A stretch of DNA of 64,000 nt from Leifsonia shinshuensis. Lineage in GTDB: Bacteria > Actinomycetota > Actinomycetes > Actinomycetales > Microbacteriaceae. The stretch covers positions 434,001 to 498,000 of the forward strand of contig NZ_JAVDVK010000001.1 of the NCBI RefSeq assembly GCF_031456835.1, written 5' to 3'. Shown piece by piece: positions 47,753 through 56,660 of this stretch (positions are counted from its first letter, which is position 1; every line of letters starts with the position of its first letter). The notes under the pieces are model-generated. The model searched no databases. It saw nothing but the letters and a program-made list of their open reading frames with translations, and had not been told where the DNA came from. The translations under genes and the position numbers were made by a program.

Positions 47753-48034
47753 TCAGGGGACCGGCGCCAGGTCCGCCTCGTCGGCGATCGCCTCCAGCGC
47801 CGACGGCAGCGACGGGAACGTCGTGCCGTACACGAGTCCCGACGGACCGGCGGCCGTCCACGACTGGGTGCCCTTCGCGACCCTCCCGACGAGGTAGCGC
47901 CGATGGCCGCCCAGAACCTGCCGCTGGGCGATGGGCAGCGTCAGCGGGAAGGCGTACACGTCGCCCTGGGGACTGACCACCAGCTCCCAGCGGGCGCGGC
48001 CCGGGTTGAACTTGCTCGTGAAGATGCGCGACAT
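47753..48034 (-). CDS. Small hypothetical protein
   Basis: A 93-aa soluble protein I do not recognise (starts MSRIFTSKFNPGRARWELVV, later YLVGRVAKGTQSW and LVYGTTFPSLPSALEAIADE). Codon use is normal, which supports it as a real gene. It is convergent with sufU and lies 83 bp downstream of the peroxidase gene on the same strand. Confidence 0.55.
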   Translation of the reverse strand: MSRIFTSKFNPGRARWELVVSPQGDVYAFPLTLPIAQRQVLGGHRRYLVGRVAKGTQSWTAAGPSGLVYGTTFPSLPSALEAIADEADLAPVP

Positions 48035-48117
48035 GATCGACCGTTTGTACCGCGCGCCGGACCGCGGGCGCCATGAAGATGACGACCTGTTGCGAAAGCC
48101 TTCGTCACATGACGCGG

Positions 48118-49083
48118 TCAGTCGCCGAGGGACTCCAGGAAACTGCGCGTCGGCGCGAAGAACGTGGTCCCCGTGGCCGCCGTGGAGAAGTCGAGGATAC
48201 GGTCGTAGCTGCCTTCCGGATCCCCGACGAACATGCGCTGCAGCATCCGCTCGATCACCCAGAGCGCCCGCGAGTAGCCGATGAAGTACGTGCCGAACTC
48301 GCCGTGGCCCGGGCGCCCGAACGGCATGTTGTCGCGGAGGATCTCGTGCTCGACGCCGGCCTCGTCGACGATGGTCGCGAGCGTCTTGTGCGACTTCTGG
48401 CCGTGCTCCGCGTCCGGCAGCTCGATGTTCTCGACCTTCGTGCGGCCGATCACGCCCTCCTGCGACGGCACGGGCAGGCGGTTCCAGCTCGACAGGTCGT
48501 GCAGGTACTTCTGCACGACGACGTAGCTGCCGCCGGCGTGCTCCGGGTCCTCGTCGCCGACGCAGGTCGCCGCGGCCATGTCGCCGCCTGCCGGGTTGGC
48601 GGTGCCGTCGACGAAGCCGAGCAGGTCGCGCGCGTCGAAGTAGCGGAAGCCGACCACCTCGTCCACCACCTGCACGGCATCGCCGAGGGCGTTCAGGAGC
48701 TGGCGCTCGAGCTCGAAGGTGAAGTCCCCGCGCTCGGCGCGGATGTGGAACAGGAGGTCGCCCGGCGTCGAGACGGCGGTGTGCACCGGCCCGGCGATCT
48801 CGCGGAAGGGGTGCAGCTCCCGCGGAGGGACGGTGTCGGTGAGCCGCGTCCAGAAGTCCGCGCCGATGCCCACGTTGCATGACAGCCGGGCGCCGAGGTC
48901 GCGGAAGCCGACGGTCTTCACCTGGTCGGTGATCCCGCCGAGGACCCCTTTCGCCGTGGCGAGCGCCTCGGCGGTGTCCTCGACCGTCACGATCAGGAAG
49001 ACCGCCGCGCGCGAGAGCGGGGCGTCGACGCTCTGCGGGTCGATCGGAACGCGCTGCCAGGGCTGGTCGCCGGTGTTCGCCAT
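48118..49083 (-). CDS. Dyp-type (dye-decolorizing) heme peroxidase
   Basis: A 321-aa heme peroxidase. The diagnostic GxxDG motif is GFVDGTANP near residue 161, with further family blocks SYVVVQKYLHDLSSWNRL, ILRDNMPFGRPGHGEFGTYFIGYSRAL and RMFVGDPEGSYDRILDFS. It oxidises dyes and aromatic compounds with hydrogen peroxide; the physiological substrate is unknown. No signal peptide is visible, and the protein ends at SFLESLGD without an encapsulin-targeting extension. It is divergent from the AlaX-like gene. Confidence 0.92.
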   Translation of the reverse strand: MANTGDQPWQRVPIDPQSVDAPLSRAAVFLIVTVEDTAEALATAKGVLGGITDQVKTVGFRDLGARLSCNVGIGADFWTRLTDTVPPRELHPFREIAGPVHTAVSTPGDLLFHIRAERGDFTFELERQLLNALGDAVQVVDEVVGFRYFDARDLLGFVDGTANPAGGDMAAATCVGDEDPEHAGGSYVVVQKYLHDLSSWNRLPVPSQEGVIGRTKVENIELPDAEHGQKSHKTLATIVDEAGVEHEILRDNMPFGRPGHGEFGTYFIGYSRALWVIERMLQRMFVGDPEGSYDRILDFSTAATGTTFFAPTRSFLESLGD

Positions 49084-49146
49084 ACCGTCATGCTGCCGTA
49101 TCCGGCCGTCGCGTCGCCACCGGCCGCCGGACCCTAGGCTGGAGGG

Positions 49147-50025
49147 ATGAGCCTCCCCAGCACCGACACCGTCGTCACCTACCCGGACGGCGACCTCACC
49201 GCGACCGGGACGGTCGTGCATCTGGAGCCCCTCCCCGACGGGCGGACGGCCGTGCTGCTCGACCGCACCGCGTTCCATCCCGTCGACCCGGTCTGGCCGG
49301 ATCAGCCGGCCGACACCGGGGAGCTCGTCCTGGGCGACCGCACCTACCCGATCGTGGATGCGGTGGTCGGCGCCACCGACGGCGGCTCGCTCTTCGTCGG
49401 CGACGCGCCCGTGCGCACCGGAACCGAGGGCTGGGCGTTCGTCGTCTGCCACCTCGTCGAGGATGCGACCGGGCTCGAGGAGGGCGCGACCGTCGCCGTC
49501 TCCGCCGACGCCGAGCACCGCCGGGCCCTGTCCACTGGGCACACCGCCTGCCACCTCGCCTCCCTGGCGCTCAACGAGGCGCTCAGCCCCCTCTGGACCA
49601 AGGAGGTGAAGGTGGATGGTCGCGGCCGGCCCGACTTCGACCAGCTCGCGATCACCAGCTCCCGCATCCTGCCGGACGGCTCGACCGACGAGTACCGGAT
49701 CGGGAAGAGCCTGCGCAAGAAGGGGTTCGCCGCGGCGGAGCTGCCCGCCCGGCTCGACGAGCTCTCGGCCACGATCGACGGCCTGCTCGCGGAGTGGGTG
49801 GCGACCGGCGCGCCGGTCGGGATCGCCCGCGACGGCGACGGTCACGGCCTGGGCGAGCGCCGGCGCTGGCGCGCCGAGCTGCCCGACGGCGTGATCGAGA
49901 TCCCGTGCGGCGGCACGCACCTGCACTCCCTGTCCGAGCTCGCCGCGGTGACGGTGACGCTCGAACTCGTGGAGGCGGAGGGCGCCCTCACACTGACGAT
50001 GCGGACCAGCGCCGAACCGGCCTGA
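49147..50025 (+). CDS. AlaX-like alanyl-tRNA editing protein / metal-dependent hydrolase
   Basis: A 292-aa free-standing editing-domain protein. The zinc-binding HxxxH is in GHTACHLAS near residue 134 and the CxxxH partner in PCGGTHLHSLSEL near 257, as in the second additional domain of alanyl- and threonyl-tRNA synthetases. It probably deacylates mischarged (for example Ser-) tRNA-Ala. Its 3' end overlaps the convergent NERD gene by 38 bp. Confidence 0.85.
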   Translation: MSLPSTDTVVTYPDGDLTATGTVVHLEPLPDGRTAVLLDRTAFHPVDPVWPDQPADTGELVLGDRTYPIVDAVVGATDGGSLFVGDAPVRTGTEGWAFVVCHLVEDATGLEEGATVAVSADAEHRRALSTGHTACHLASLALNEALSPLWTKEVKVDGRGRPDFDQLAITSSRILPDGSTDEYRIGKSLRKKGFAAAELPARLDELSATIDGLLAEWVATGAPVGIARDGDGHGLGERRRWRAELPDGVIEIPCGGTHLHSLSELAAVTVTLELVEAEGALTLTMRTSAEPA

Positions 50026-50545
50026 GCGGGAACACGCGCTCATCGTCGCGCTTCGTCAGCGGCTGCCAGCTCGCCGGGTCCGCGAACAACGCCACGGCTC
50101 GCGCGACCGTCGCCGTATCCACGCACGCCGGCCGGTGCGTCAGCCAGCGCAGCAGATTCTCCGACCGGAGGACGGCCGCCCGGGCGGGCATCGCGCGCAT
50201 CCGCAGCTCGCGCGCGCCGACCACGACGGTCACCGGCAGCACAGGCGTCTCCACTCCGGCCCGGAAGAGGAGGCCGCGAACACGGGAGGCCTGCAGCTCG
50301 ACATCGCGCAGGGACGGCTGCCTGACGCCGTCGGCCACCAGCGAGCGGTCGTCGACGGTCAGGCGCGCCCGGTGGTGCCGTCTCGTCCGAACCACGAACA
50401 CGCCGCCCGGACCGACGACGAGGTGGTCGGGGTCCGTAGCGGGGGCGCCGGATGCGGCGGCCGCGGAGCGGAATGCGCTCCACCCCTCGGGCAGGCGCGT
50501 CAGCAGCGTGCCGACCTCGCGCTCGCGCATCCACCGTCCACCCAC
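49988..50545 (-). CDS. NERD (nuclease-related) domain protein
   Basis: A 185-aa protein with the core of a nuclease-related domain: DHLVVGPGGVFVVRTRRHHRARLTVDDRSLVADG at about residues 40-73. NERD domains resemble restriction-endonuclease folds, but the usual catalytic Lys region here reads RTRRHH, so activity is uncertain. It could be a DNA-processing accessory. An internal ATG at 50530 is a possible start. Its end overlaps AlaX tail to tail. Confidence 0.65.
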   Translation of the reverse strand: MGGRWMREREVGTLLTRLPEGWSAFRSAAAASGAPATDPDHLVVGPGGVFVVRTRRHHRARLTVDDRSLVADGVRQPSLRDVELQASRVRGLLFRAGVETPVLPVTVVVGARELRMRAMPARAAVLRSENLLRWLTHRPACVDTATVARAVALFADPASWQPLTKRDDERVFPLRPVRRWSASSV

Positions 50546-50608
50546 CCGGCAACCGTACAGAGCGGAGAGCGCGCGCCCCAGTCCCCAGCCGGGGACAGGG
50601 GAGAGGGG

Positions 50609-50809
50609 CTACCCCTGTTCCGGGGAGGGGGCCGCCGGGGGGTGCGTGCGCGGCAGGTCCGCGTCGTCCGGGAGGCGCTCCTCGAGCGACTCGTTGTGCT
50701 CGGCCACGGCCTCCAGCCGGTCCGTGTCGGTGTTGCCCAGGTGGCTCACGGCGTCGGCGAGGTCGTCGGCGTCGCGGGGCACTGCGGTGTCGTCCGGTCG
50801 ATCGGTCAT
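50609..50809 (-). CDS. Small acidic hypothetical protein
   Basis: A 66-aa, Asp/Glu-rich soluble protein with no recognisable domain (starts MTDRPDDTAVPRDADDLADA, ends HPPAAPSPEQG). The amphipathic middle (HLGNTDTDRLEAVAEHNESL) could form a helix. It is supported only by codon pattern and a plausible start. Confidence 0.45.
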   Translation of the reverse strand: MTDRPDDTAVPRDADDLADAVSHLGNTDTDRLEAVAEHNESLEERLPDDADLPRTHPPAAPSPEQG

Positions 50810-50881
50810 GCCGGGCACTGTACGCGCGCACCGACCGTGGGATCTGACCTGCCGGGCTCCGGACGGGCTAACATGCGGAGC

Positions 50882-51145
50882 ATGAGCCGCATCGAAACCG
50901 GGATCGTCTCCTACACCGTCTCCGGCGACTACCTCGCCCGGGTCGGGGCCGACTTCGACACGGAGGCCGTCGACGACGCCATCCTGGCCGAGCTGAACCG
51001 GATGCTGCCCGAGGGCATCGTCGTGGAGCGCAGCGGCCGGGTGCTCGCCGAGGAGGAGCTCGCCGAGGAGGCGCGCTCGATCGACTGGGACGCCCTGCTG
51101 CGGCAGATCGACGTGGACCAGATCCTGGCCGAGCACGGGCGCTGA
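50882..51145 (+). CDS. Small hypothetical protein
   Basis: An 87-aa protein of unknown function, with a regular beta-like N-terminus (GIVSYTVSGDYLARVG) and an acidic helical second half (AEEELAEEARSIDWDALLRQID). Codon use is normal. It is convergent with the photolyase gene, 11 bp apart. Confidence 0.5.
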   Translation: MSRIETGIVSYTVSGDYLARVGADFDTEAVDDAILAELNRMLPEGIVVERSGRVLAEEELAEEARSIDWDALLRQIDVDQILAEHGR

Positions 51146-51156
51146 GCCCGTCCCGT

Positions 51157-52548
51157 TCAGCGTGAGCGCTTGACCGCGTCGTATGCGGCGAGCGCCGCCT
51201 GCCGTGTCTCCTTGAGGTCGACGATCGGCTCCGGATACTCTCCGGTGTCCCACTCCGGCACCCAGCGGCGCACGTAGTCGCCCCGCCCGTCGAACTTCTC
51301 GCGCTGCAGCTCCGGGTTGAACACCCGGAAGTAGGGTGCGGCGTCCGCGCCGCTCCCCGCGACCCACTGCCAGTTGAACGGGTTGTTCGCGGGGTCGGCG
51401 TCCACCAGCGTGTCCCAGAACCACTGCTCGCCGTGCCGCCAGTCGATGAGCAGGTTCTTGATGAGGAACGACGCCGTCACCATGCGCACCCGGTTGTGCA
51501 TGACGCCGGTTGTCCACAGTTCCCGCATTCCGGCATCCACCAGGGGCACGCCGGTGCGACCCTTCTGCCAGGCCCGCAGTGCGGACGGATGCAGCCGGGG
51601 CCACGGGAAGGAGTCGTACTCACGATGGATGTTCACGGTCGCGATATCGGGATGCTCGAAGAGCGTGTGATAGGCGAACTCGCGCCAGCCCAGTTCGGCC
51701 TGGAAGGTCGACGCGCCCTCGGCGGTCGAGTGGTCGCGCCGTTCGTTCGTCGCGTGCCAGACCTGGTGCGGGCTCAGCTCGCCCCAGCGCAGACGCGGCG
51801 AAAGACGGGAGGTCCCGTCCACGCCGGGCACGTCGCGCTCCTTCTTGTATGCGGCCAGGTCGTCGGCGAGGAAGCTCCGCAACTGGTCGTGCGCGGCCTT
51901 CTCGCCCGGGATCCACGCCTCGCGGAGGCCGCCCGCCCAGTCTGGGTGGGTGGGCAGCAGTCCGAGGTCGTCCAGTTCCACCGTACCGAAGCCCGATGGC
52001 AGGCTGCCGGCCCGCAGAGAGCGCGGCGCCGGGCCGGGCTTGCGCGGGGAGGGGGCCGCCAGGCAGGCGCGCCAGAAGGGCGTGTACACCGAGAACGCGG
52101 TGCCCTGGCCGGTGCGGATCGTCCACGGCTCGAACAGCAGGTTCGCGCCGAAGCTGGTCGCCTCGAGACCTGCGTCGCGCGCGGCGGTCTTCACCGCTTC
52201 GTCGATGCGGCGCTCGACCCCGCCGTAGCGCCGGTTCCAGAACACCGCCGCGGCGTCCGTCTCCGTCAGCAGGTGCGCCATCGTCGACTCGGACGCACCG
52301 CGGAGGAGCGTGAGGGAGGCGCCGATGCCCTGCAGCGACTCGGCGAGGGCCGCGAGGCTGTGGTGCAGCCACCAGCGGCTCGCCGCGCCGGGCGAGCGCA
52401 GGTCGGGCGTCTCCTCGTCCCAGACGAAGACGCAGATCACCGGACGCCCGGATTCCGCGGCGGCGTGGAGCGCCGGGTTGTCGGCGATGCGCAGGTCGTC
52501 GCGGAACCAGACGACCGCCGGCCGGTCCTGCTCGCGGGGGGAGCTCAC
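51157..52548 (-). CDS. phr: Deoxyribodipyrimidine photolyase
   Basis: A 463-aa blue-light DNA repair enzyme that splits cyclobutane pyrimidine dimers. The N-terminal antenna domain starts VVWFRDDLRIADNPAL. FAD-binding and DNA-binding blocks are RLRWGELSPHQVW near residue 255, RAWQKGRTGVPLVDAGMREL, and DPANNPFNWQWVAGSGADAAPYFRVFNP near 375. Class I (CPD-type) is likely; a cryptochrome role cannot be excluded. It is downstream of the MBL-fold gene by 13 bp, so the two share an operon. Confidence 0.93.
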   Translation of the reverse strand: MSSPREQDRPAVVWFRDDLRIADNPALHAAAESGRPVICVFVWDEETPDLRSPGAASRWWLHHSLAALAESLQGIGASLTLLRGASESTMAHLLTETDAAAVFWNRRYGGVERRIDEAVKTAARDAGLEATSFGANLLFEPWTIRTGQGTAFSVYTPFWRACLAAPSPRKPGPAPRSLRAGSLPSGFGTVELDDLGLLPTHPDWAGGLREAWIPGEKAAHDQLRSFLADDLAAYKKERDVPGVDGTSRLSPRLRWGELSPHQVWHATNERRDHSTAEGASTFQAELGWREFAYHTLFEHPDIATVNIHREYDSFPWPRLHPSALRAWQKGRTGVPLVDAGMRELWTTGVMHNRVRMVTASFLIKNLLIDWRHGEQWFWDTLVDADPANNPFNWQWVAGSGADAAPYFRVFNPELQREKFDGRGDYVRRWVPEWDTGEYPEPIVDLKETRQAALAAYDAVKRSR

Positions 52549-52561
52549 GGTCGCGCCGGGC

Positions 52562-53200
52562 TCACAGGTCGAGGGAGTCGCCGGGCTCCAACGCGTAGAA
52601 GGTGCCGCCGTTCTGCTCGGTCGCCCACTGCAGACGACCGTTCGCCATGTCCTTGCCGGCCCGCGAGAGCACCATCTCGTGGATGGGGAAGCTCCGCTTG
52701 GGCTTCACCGCGAGCACGTAGTCCATCGTCTCCGCGATCTTCATCCACGGTGCGCCGGCCGGTGCGGCGAGCACGTCGACCTCGACCCCCTCCGGCACGA
52801 AGAACGAGTCGCCCGCGTAGTAGAGGGTGTCGTCGACCAGCACGCCGACGTTGTCGACGACGGGGATGCTCTCGTGGATGACGGCGTGACGTCCGCCGAA
52901 GAAGCGCAGCGTGAAGGGCTCCGCCTCGACGGTGTCGCCCGGGTGGACGACGGTGATCTCGAAGTCCGTGGCGGCTGCCGCGACGCCCTCCGGCGCGTAG
53001 ATCGTGGCGTCGGGGGAGAGCTCGAGGACGCGGTTCAGCTGCTCGGGGGTCCAGTGGTCCGGGTGCTCGTGGGTGATGACGATGGCGACCGCGTTCGCGG
53101 TGTCCGTCAGCGGAGAGGTGAAGCTTCCGGGGTCGATGAACAGCTTGCGGCCGTCCTGTTCGAGGAGCAGACCGGCGTGTTCGAACTTCGTGAGTCTCAT
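52562..53200 (-). CDS. MBL-fold metallohydrolase, UlaG-like
   Basis: A 212-aa metallo-beta-lactamase-fold hydrolase. The metal-binding HxHxDH motif is THEHPDHW near residue 43, with further His and Asp residues in GGRHAVIHE and YYAGDSFF. The substrate is unknown; this small type is related to UlaG lactonase-like proteins. It lies just upstream of phr on the same strand. The in-frame start at 53236 is less likely. Confidence 0.82.
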   Translation of the reverse strand: MRLTKFEHAGLLLEQDGRKLFIDPGSFTSPLTDTANAVAIVITHEHPDHWTPEQLNRVLELSPDATIYAPEGVAAAATDFEITVVHPGDTVEAEPFTLRFFGGRHAVIHESIPVVDNVGVLVDDTLYYAGDSFFVPEGVEVDVLAAPAGAPWMKIAETMDYVLAVKPKRSFPIHEMVLSRAGKDMANGRLQWATEQNGGTFYALEPGDSLDL

Positions 53201-53257
53201 GGCTCTTAGGAAATACCGGATGGGATGCGCACGCAAGCGCAGGGCGGTTGAGGAATA

Positions 53258-53272
53258 TACCCCTGGGGGGTA
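53258..53272. promoter_or_regulatory. CsoR-like copper operator
   Basis: TACCCC and GGGGTA half-sites are separated by three bases, within AATATACCCCTGGGGGGTAC. This matches the pseudo-palindromic pattern recognised by CsoR copper repressors. It sits 15 bp before the ATPase ATG and overlaps a -10-like TATAC, so repression in low copper would be direct. Confidence 0.75.
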
Positions 53273-53286
53273 CTGTTGGAGGCGAT

Positions 53287-55443
53287 ATGGACGACATGAA
53301 CGAGCACACCGCCGTCGACCACGCGGAGCACGACCAGTCGGCGCACGCCGGTCACGATCATTCGGCTCACGCGGGTCATGAGCACGCCGAGCACACCGGA
53401 CACGAGGGTCACGGCGCTCACGACCACGCGGGTCACCACGACCATGCGGGCCACGGCGGCCACGACCACTCCGGGCACGCCGGCCACGACCCGGCCATCT
53501 TCCGGCGCAAGTTCTGGCTGACGCTCGTCCTGACCATCCCGACCCTCGTCTTCTCGCAGGGCCTGCAGGAGATCCTCGGCCTCTCGGGCCCCCGCTTCCC
53601 GGGCAGCCAGTACATTCCCGCCGTCTTCGGCGTCGTGATCTTCTTCTACGGCGGTCTGGTCTTCCTCCGCGGGGCGGTGGACGAGCTCCGGGCGAAGCAG
53701 CCGGGCATGATGACGCTCATCTCCCTCGCCATCGTCGTCGCCTTCGGCTACAGCGTCGCGGTGACCCTCGGCCTCCCCGGGATGGACTTCTGGTGGGAGC
53801 TGGCCACCCTCATCCTGATCATGCTGCTGGGCCACTGGATCGAGATGTCCGCGGTGATGGGCGCTCAGGATGCGCTGGGCGAGCTCGCGAAGCTGCTGCC
53901 GGACACCGCCGAGCGCGTTCCCGATCCGCACGCGGAGCCCGAGACCGTCCCGGTCGGCGACCTCCGCGTCGGCGACCTGGTGCGGGTCCGTCCGGGCGCC
54001 GCCGTGCCCGCCGACGGCGAGATCGTGGACGGCCGCAGCGACATCGACGAGTCGCTGCTGACCGGCGAGTCGAAGCCCGTGACCCGGGGTCCGGGGGAGC
54101 AGGTGGTGGCCGGAAGCATCTCCGGCAGCGGATCCCTCGTGGTCCGGGTGGGGCGCACGGGCGGTGACACCGCCCTCGCCGGCATCATGAAGCTCGTCGC
54201 CGACGCGCAGGCCAGCAAGTCGGGCGCGCAGGTGCTCGCCGACCGCGCGGCGGCGTGGCTCTTCTACGTGGCGCTCGCCGTCGCGGTGGTCACCCTGATC
54301 GCCTGGACGATCATCCGCCCCGGCGATCCAGCGTTCATCCTGGAGCGGGTGGTCACGGTGCTGATCATCGCCTGCCCGCACGCCCTCGGACTCGCGATCC
54401 CGCTGGTCGCCCAGATCTCGACCGCGCTCGGCGCCCGCAAGGGCCTGCTGATCCGGGACCGGCATGCGATGGAGGACGCGCGGCGCATCGACGTCGTCCT
54501 GTTCGACAAGACCGGCACCCTCACCGAGGGCAGGCAGGGCGTCGTCGCGGTGTCCGCCGCCGACGGCGACGACGACCGGCTCCTGGCGCTCGCCGCGTCC
54601 GTCGAGGCGCCGGCGGAGCACCCGATCGGCGCGGCCATCGTGCGCGAGGCGCGCAGCCGCGGTCTCTCCGTTGTTCCGGTGTCCGACTTCGAGGCGCTCG
54701 GCGGACGTGGCGCCTCGGCGGTCGTCGGCGCGGAGGGCACCGTCACCGTCGGAGCGCCCCGGCTGCTCGCCGAGCGCGGGCTCGAGGTCTCCGGCGTCGT
54801 CGCCGAGGCGGCGGACAGAGCGGGGGCCGCCGGTCAGACCGTCGTCTACGTGCTCGCAGCGGACCGCGTCCTCGGCGTGATCGCCCTGGCCGACGTCGTC
54901 CGTCCGGAGTCGCAGGAGGCCGTCCGCTCGCTGCGCGAGCGCGGCGTCCGCGTGGCCATGCTGACCGGCGACTCGCGCGCGGTGGCGACGGCCGTCGCCG
55001 CCCAGCTCGGAATCGACGAGGTCTTCGCCGAGGTGCTGCCGGGTGACAAGTCCGGCACCGTCGCGCGGCTGCAGGCGGACGGGTCGCGCGTCGCCATGGT
55101 GGGCGACGGCGTCAACGACGCCCCGGCGCTCGCGCAGGCGGACGTCGGCATCGCCATCGGCGCGGGCACCGACGTCGCCATCGAGTCGGCGGGGGTCGTC
55201 CTGGCGTCGAGCGACCCGAGAGGTGTCGCCGCGGTCATCACGCTCTCCCGCGCCACCTACCGCAAGATGCTGCAGAACCTCGGCTGGGCCACCGGGTACA
55301 ACGTGATCGCGCTGCCACTGGCGGCCGGCGTCGCCATCGGCGCGGGCATCGTCGTGTCGCCCGCATTCGGTGCGGTGCTCATGTCGCTCTCCACCATCGT
55401 GGTGGCGCTCAACGCGCAACTGCTCCGCCGGCTGCGCCTCTGA
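53287..55443 (+). CDS. Copper-translocating P-type ATPase, CopB-like (P1B)
   Basis: A 718-aa metal-exporting ATPase. The first ~75 residues are a soft His-rich segment (many HAGHDHSAH-type repeats), in place of the CxxC domains of CopA. The membrane metal motif is CPH (IIACPHALGLAI, ~363), marking the CopB/P1B-3 type. Catalytic motifs are TGESKPV, DKTGTLTEG near 407 and GDGVNDAPAL near 605. It probably expels copper from the cytosol. The CsoR-like operator supports copper control, but no csoR gene is in the window. Confidence 0.92.
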   Translation: MDDMNEHTAVDHAEHDQSAHAGHDHSAHAGHEHAEHTGHEGHGAHDHAGHHDHAGHGGHDHSGHAGHDPAIFRRKFWLTLVLTIPTLVFSQGLQEILGLSGPRFPGSQYIPAVFGVVIFFYGGLVFLRGAVDELRAKQPGMMTLISLAIVVAFGYSVAVTLGLPGMDFWWELATLILIMLLGHWIEMSAVMGAQDALGELAKLLPDTAERVPDPHAEPETVPVGDLRVGDLVRVRPGAAVPADGEIVDGRSDIDESLLTGESKPVTRGPGEQVVAGSISGSGSLVVRVGRTGGDTALAGIMKLVADAQASKSGAQVLADRAAAWLFYVALAVAVVTLIAWTIIRPGDPAFILERVVTVLIIACPHALGLAIPLVAQISTALGARKGLLIRDRHAMEDARRIDVVLFDKTGTLTEGRQGVVAVSAADGDDDRLLALAASVEAPAEHPIGAAIVREARSRGLSVVPVSDFEALGGRGASAVVGAEGTVTVGAPRLLAERGLEVSGVVAEAADRAGAAGQTVVYVLAADRVLGVIALADVVRPESQEAVRSLRERGVRVAMLTGDSRAVATAVAAQLGIDEVFAEVLPGDKSGTVARLQADGSRVAMVGDGVNDAPALAQADVGIAIGAGTDVAIESAGVVLASSDPRGVAAVITLSRATYRKMLQNLGWATGYNVIALPLAAGVAIGAGIVVSPAFGAVLMSLSTIVVALNAQLLRRLRL

Positions 55444-55444
55444 G

Positions 55445-55524
55445 TAGCCGAACCGCCGGGCAGCCGAACCGCCGGGCAGCCGAACCGCCGAGTAGCCGAA
55501 CCGCCGAGCGGCCGAACCGCCGGG
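55445..55524. repeat. Five tandem copies of a 16-bp repeat
   Basis: The unit NAGCCGAACCGCCGRG runs five times without gaps (55445, 55461, 55477, 55493, 55509), with changes only at a few positions. It starts 2 bp after the ATPase stop and fills most of the gap to the next gene. Copy number is probably variable. Its role is unknown. Confidence 0.9.
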
Positions 55525-55574
55525 CGGCCGCGCCGTCGCGGCCCGCGAGCGCGCATGTGCCATCATCGTGCACT

Positions 55575-56477
55575 GTGACTGCAACTTCGCGGGCCGTCGT
55601 CGTCGCGGTCAACCGGATGGCCTCCTTCGGCCATCGACGGGACGTCGGCCCGCGCGTGGTGGAGCGCCTGCGCGCGGCGGGCCACCGCGTCGTTGCGATG
55701 GACGAGGCCAACATCGAGCTCCTGCGCCGCGAGACCGCCGCGGTCCTGCGTGAGGGCGCCGACGCGCTGGTCGTGGTCGGCGGCGACGGCATGGCCAACC
55801 TCGGGATCGACCTGGTCGCCCAGACCGGCATGCCGCTGGGCATCGTCCCGAGCGGAACCGGGAACGACCTCGCCGACGGCCTCGGCATCCCCGTCGACGA
55901 CACGGAGGCCGCGATCGACCGGCTCCTGGCCGCTTTGGAGGGGGAGCCGCGGGTCATCGACGCGGGCACCATCCGCCACGGCGAGCTGACGACCTGGTTC
56001 GGGTGCGTCGTCTCCGCCGGTTTCGACGCGACCGTGAACGAGCGCGCCAACCTGATGACGCGTCCGCGCGGCCGGAGCCGCTACGTCGTCGCACTGCTGC
56101 GCGAGCTCGCCACGCTGAAGGCGCGCGCCTACCGCATCCACGCCGACGGCCGGACCATCGAGGTGCGCGCGATGCTGGTCTCCGTCGCCAATAACCGCTC
56201 ACTGGGCGGCGGGATGCGCATCGTGCCGGACGCGGACCTCGCCGACGGCCGCCTCGACCTGTTCATCGTCGAGCGGATGTCGCGGCTGCGGTTCCTGCGG
56301 ATGTTCCCGAAGGTGTTCCGCGGCGAGCACACCGACCTGCCGGAGGTGACCATCCTGCCGGTGACCAGCGTCCGCATCGAGGCGGCGGACGTGATCGCCT
56401 ACGCCGACGGCGAGCGCATCGGCCCGTTGCCCATCGAGGTGACGGTCGTGCCCGGGGCGCTGCGCGTCCTGGCGTGA
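55575..56477 (+). CDS. Diacylglycerol kinase-like lipid kinase (YegS/DagK family)
   Basis: A 300-aa kinase of the DagK catalytic family. The nucleotide motif GGDG (VVGGDGMANL) lies near residue 72, with IVPSGTGNDLADGLG and the C-terminal YADGERIGPLPIEVTVVPGALRVLA typical of bacterial DgkB/YegS proteins. It phosphorylates diacylglycerol or a related lipid. Of several GTG candidates, 55575 gives the best match to family starts; 55557 is an alternative. It lies upstream of tRNA-Glu. Confidence 0.85.
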   Translation: MTATSRAVVVAVNRMASFGHRRDVGPRVVERLRAAGHRVVAMDEANIELLRRETAAVLREGADALVVVGGDGMANLGIDLVAQTGMPLGIVPSGTGNDLADGLGIPVDDTEAAIDRLLAALEGEPRVIDAGTIRHGELTTWFGCVVSAGFDATVNERANLMTRPRGRSRYVVALLRELATLKARAYRIHADGRTIEVRAMLVSVANNRSLGGGMRIVPDADLADGRLDLFIVERMSRLRFLRMFPKVFRGEHTDLPEVTILPVTSVRIEAADVIAYADGERIGPLPIEVTVVPGALRVLA

Positions 56478-56582
56478 CCGGGCGGCACGCAGGGCAGGGG
56501 AGCCCCTCGCGACGCGCCCGGGACGCCCGTCCCGTTTTGGCACGCACCCGCCATCTGTGGCATGATCTTCTAGTTGCCAGAC

Positions 56583-56658
56583 GGCCCCATCGTCTAGCGG
56601 CCTAGGACGTCGCCCTCTCACGGCGGTAACGCGGGTTCAAATCCCGCTGGGGTCACCA
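56583..56658 (+). tRNA. tRNA-Glu (anticodon CUC), CCA encoded
   Basis: The acceptor GGCCCCA pairs with TGGGGTC (one G-U). The D-loop is CTAGCGGCCTAG, the anticodon loop CTCTCAC gives CTC, the T-arm is GCGGGTTCAAATCCCGC, the discriminator is A and CCA is encoded. A canonical terminator follows immediately. Confidence 0.96.
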
Positions 56659-56660
56659 AC

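Noticed and set aside
48118..49083. Dyp-type peroxidase as encapsulin cargo
   Set aside because: Dyp peroxidases are classic encapsulin cargo, but this one ends at the catalytic domain without a targeting extension, and no shell gene is present.
53300..53500. CRISPR-like or minisatellite repeat
   Set aside because: The periodicity comes from coding His-Ala-Gly-His segments of the ATPase N-terminus; the repeats are irregular and in frame.
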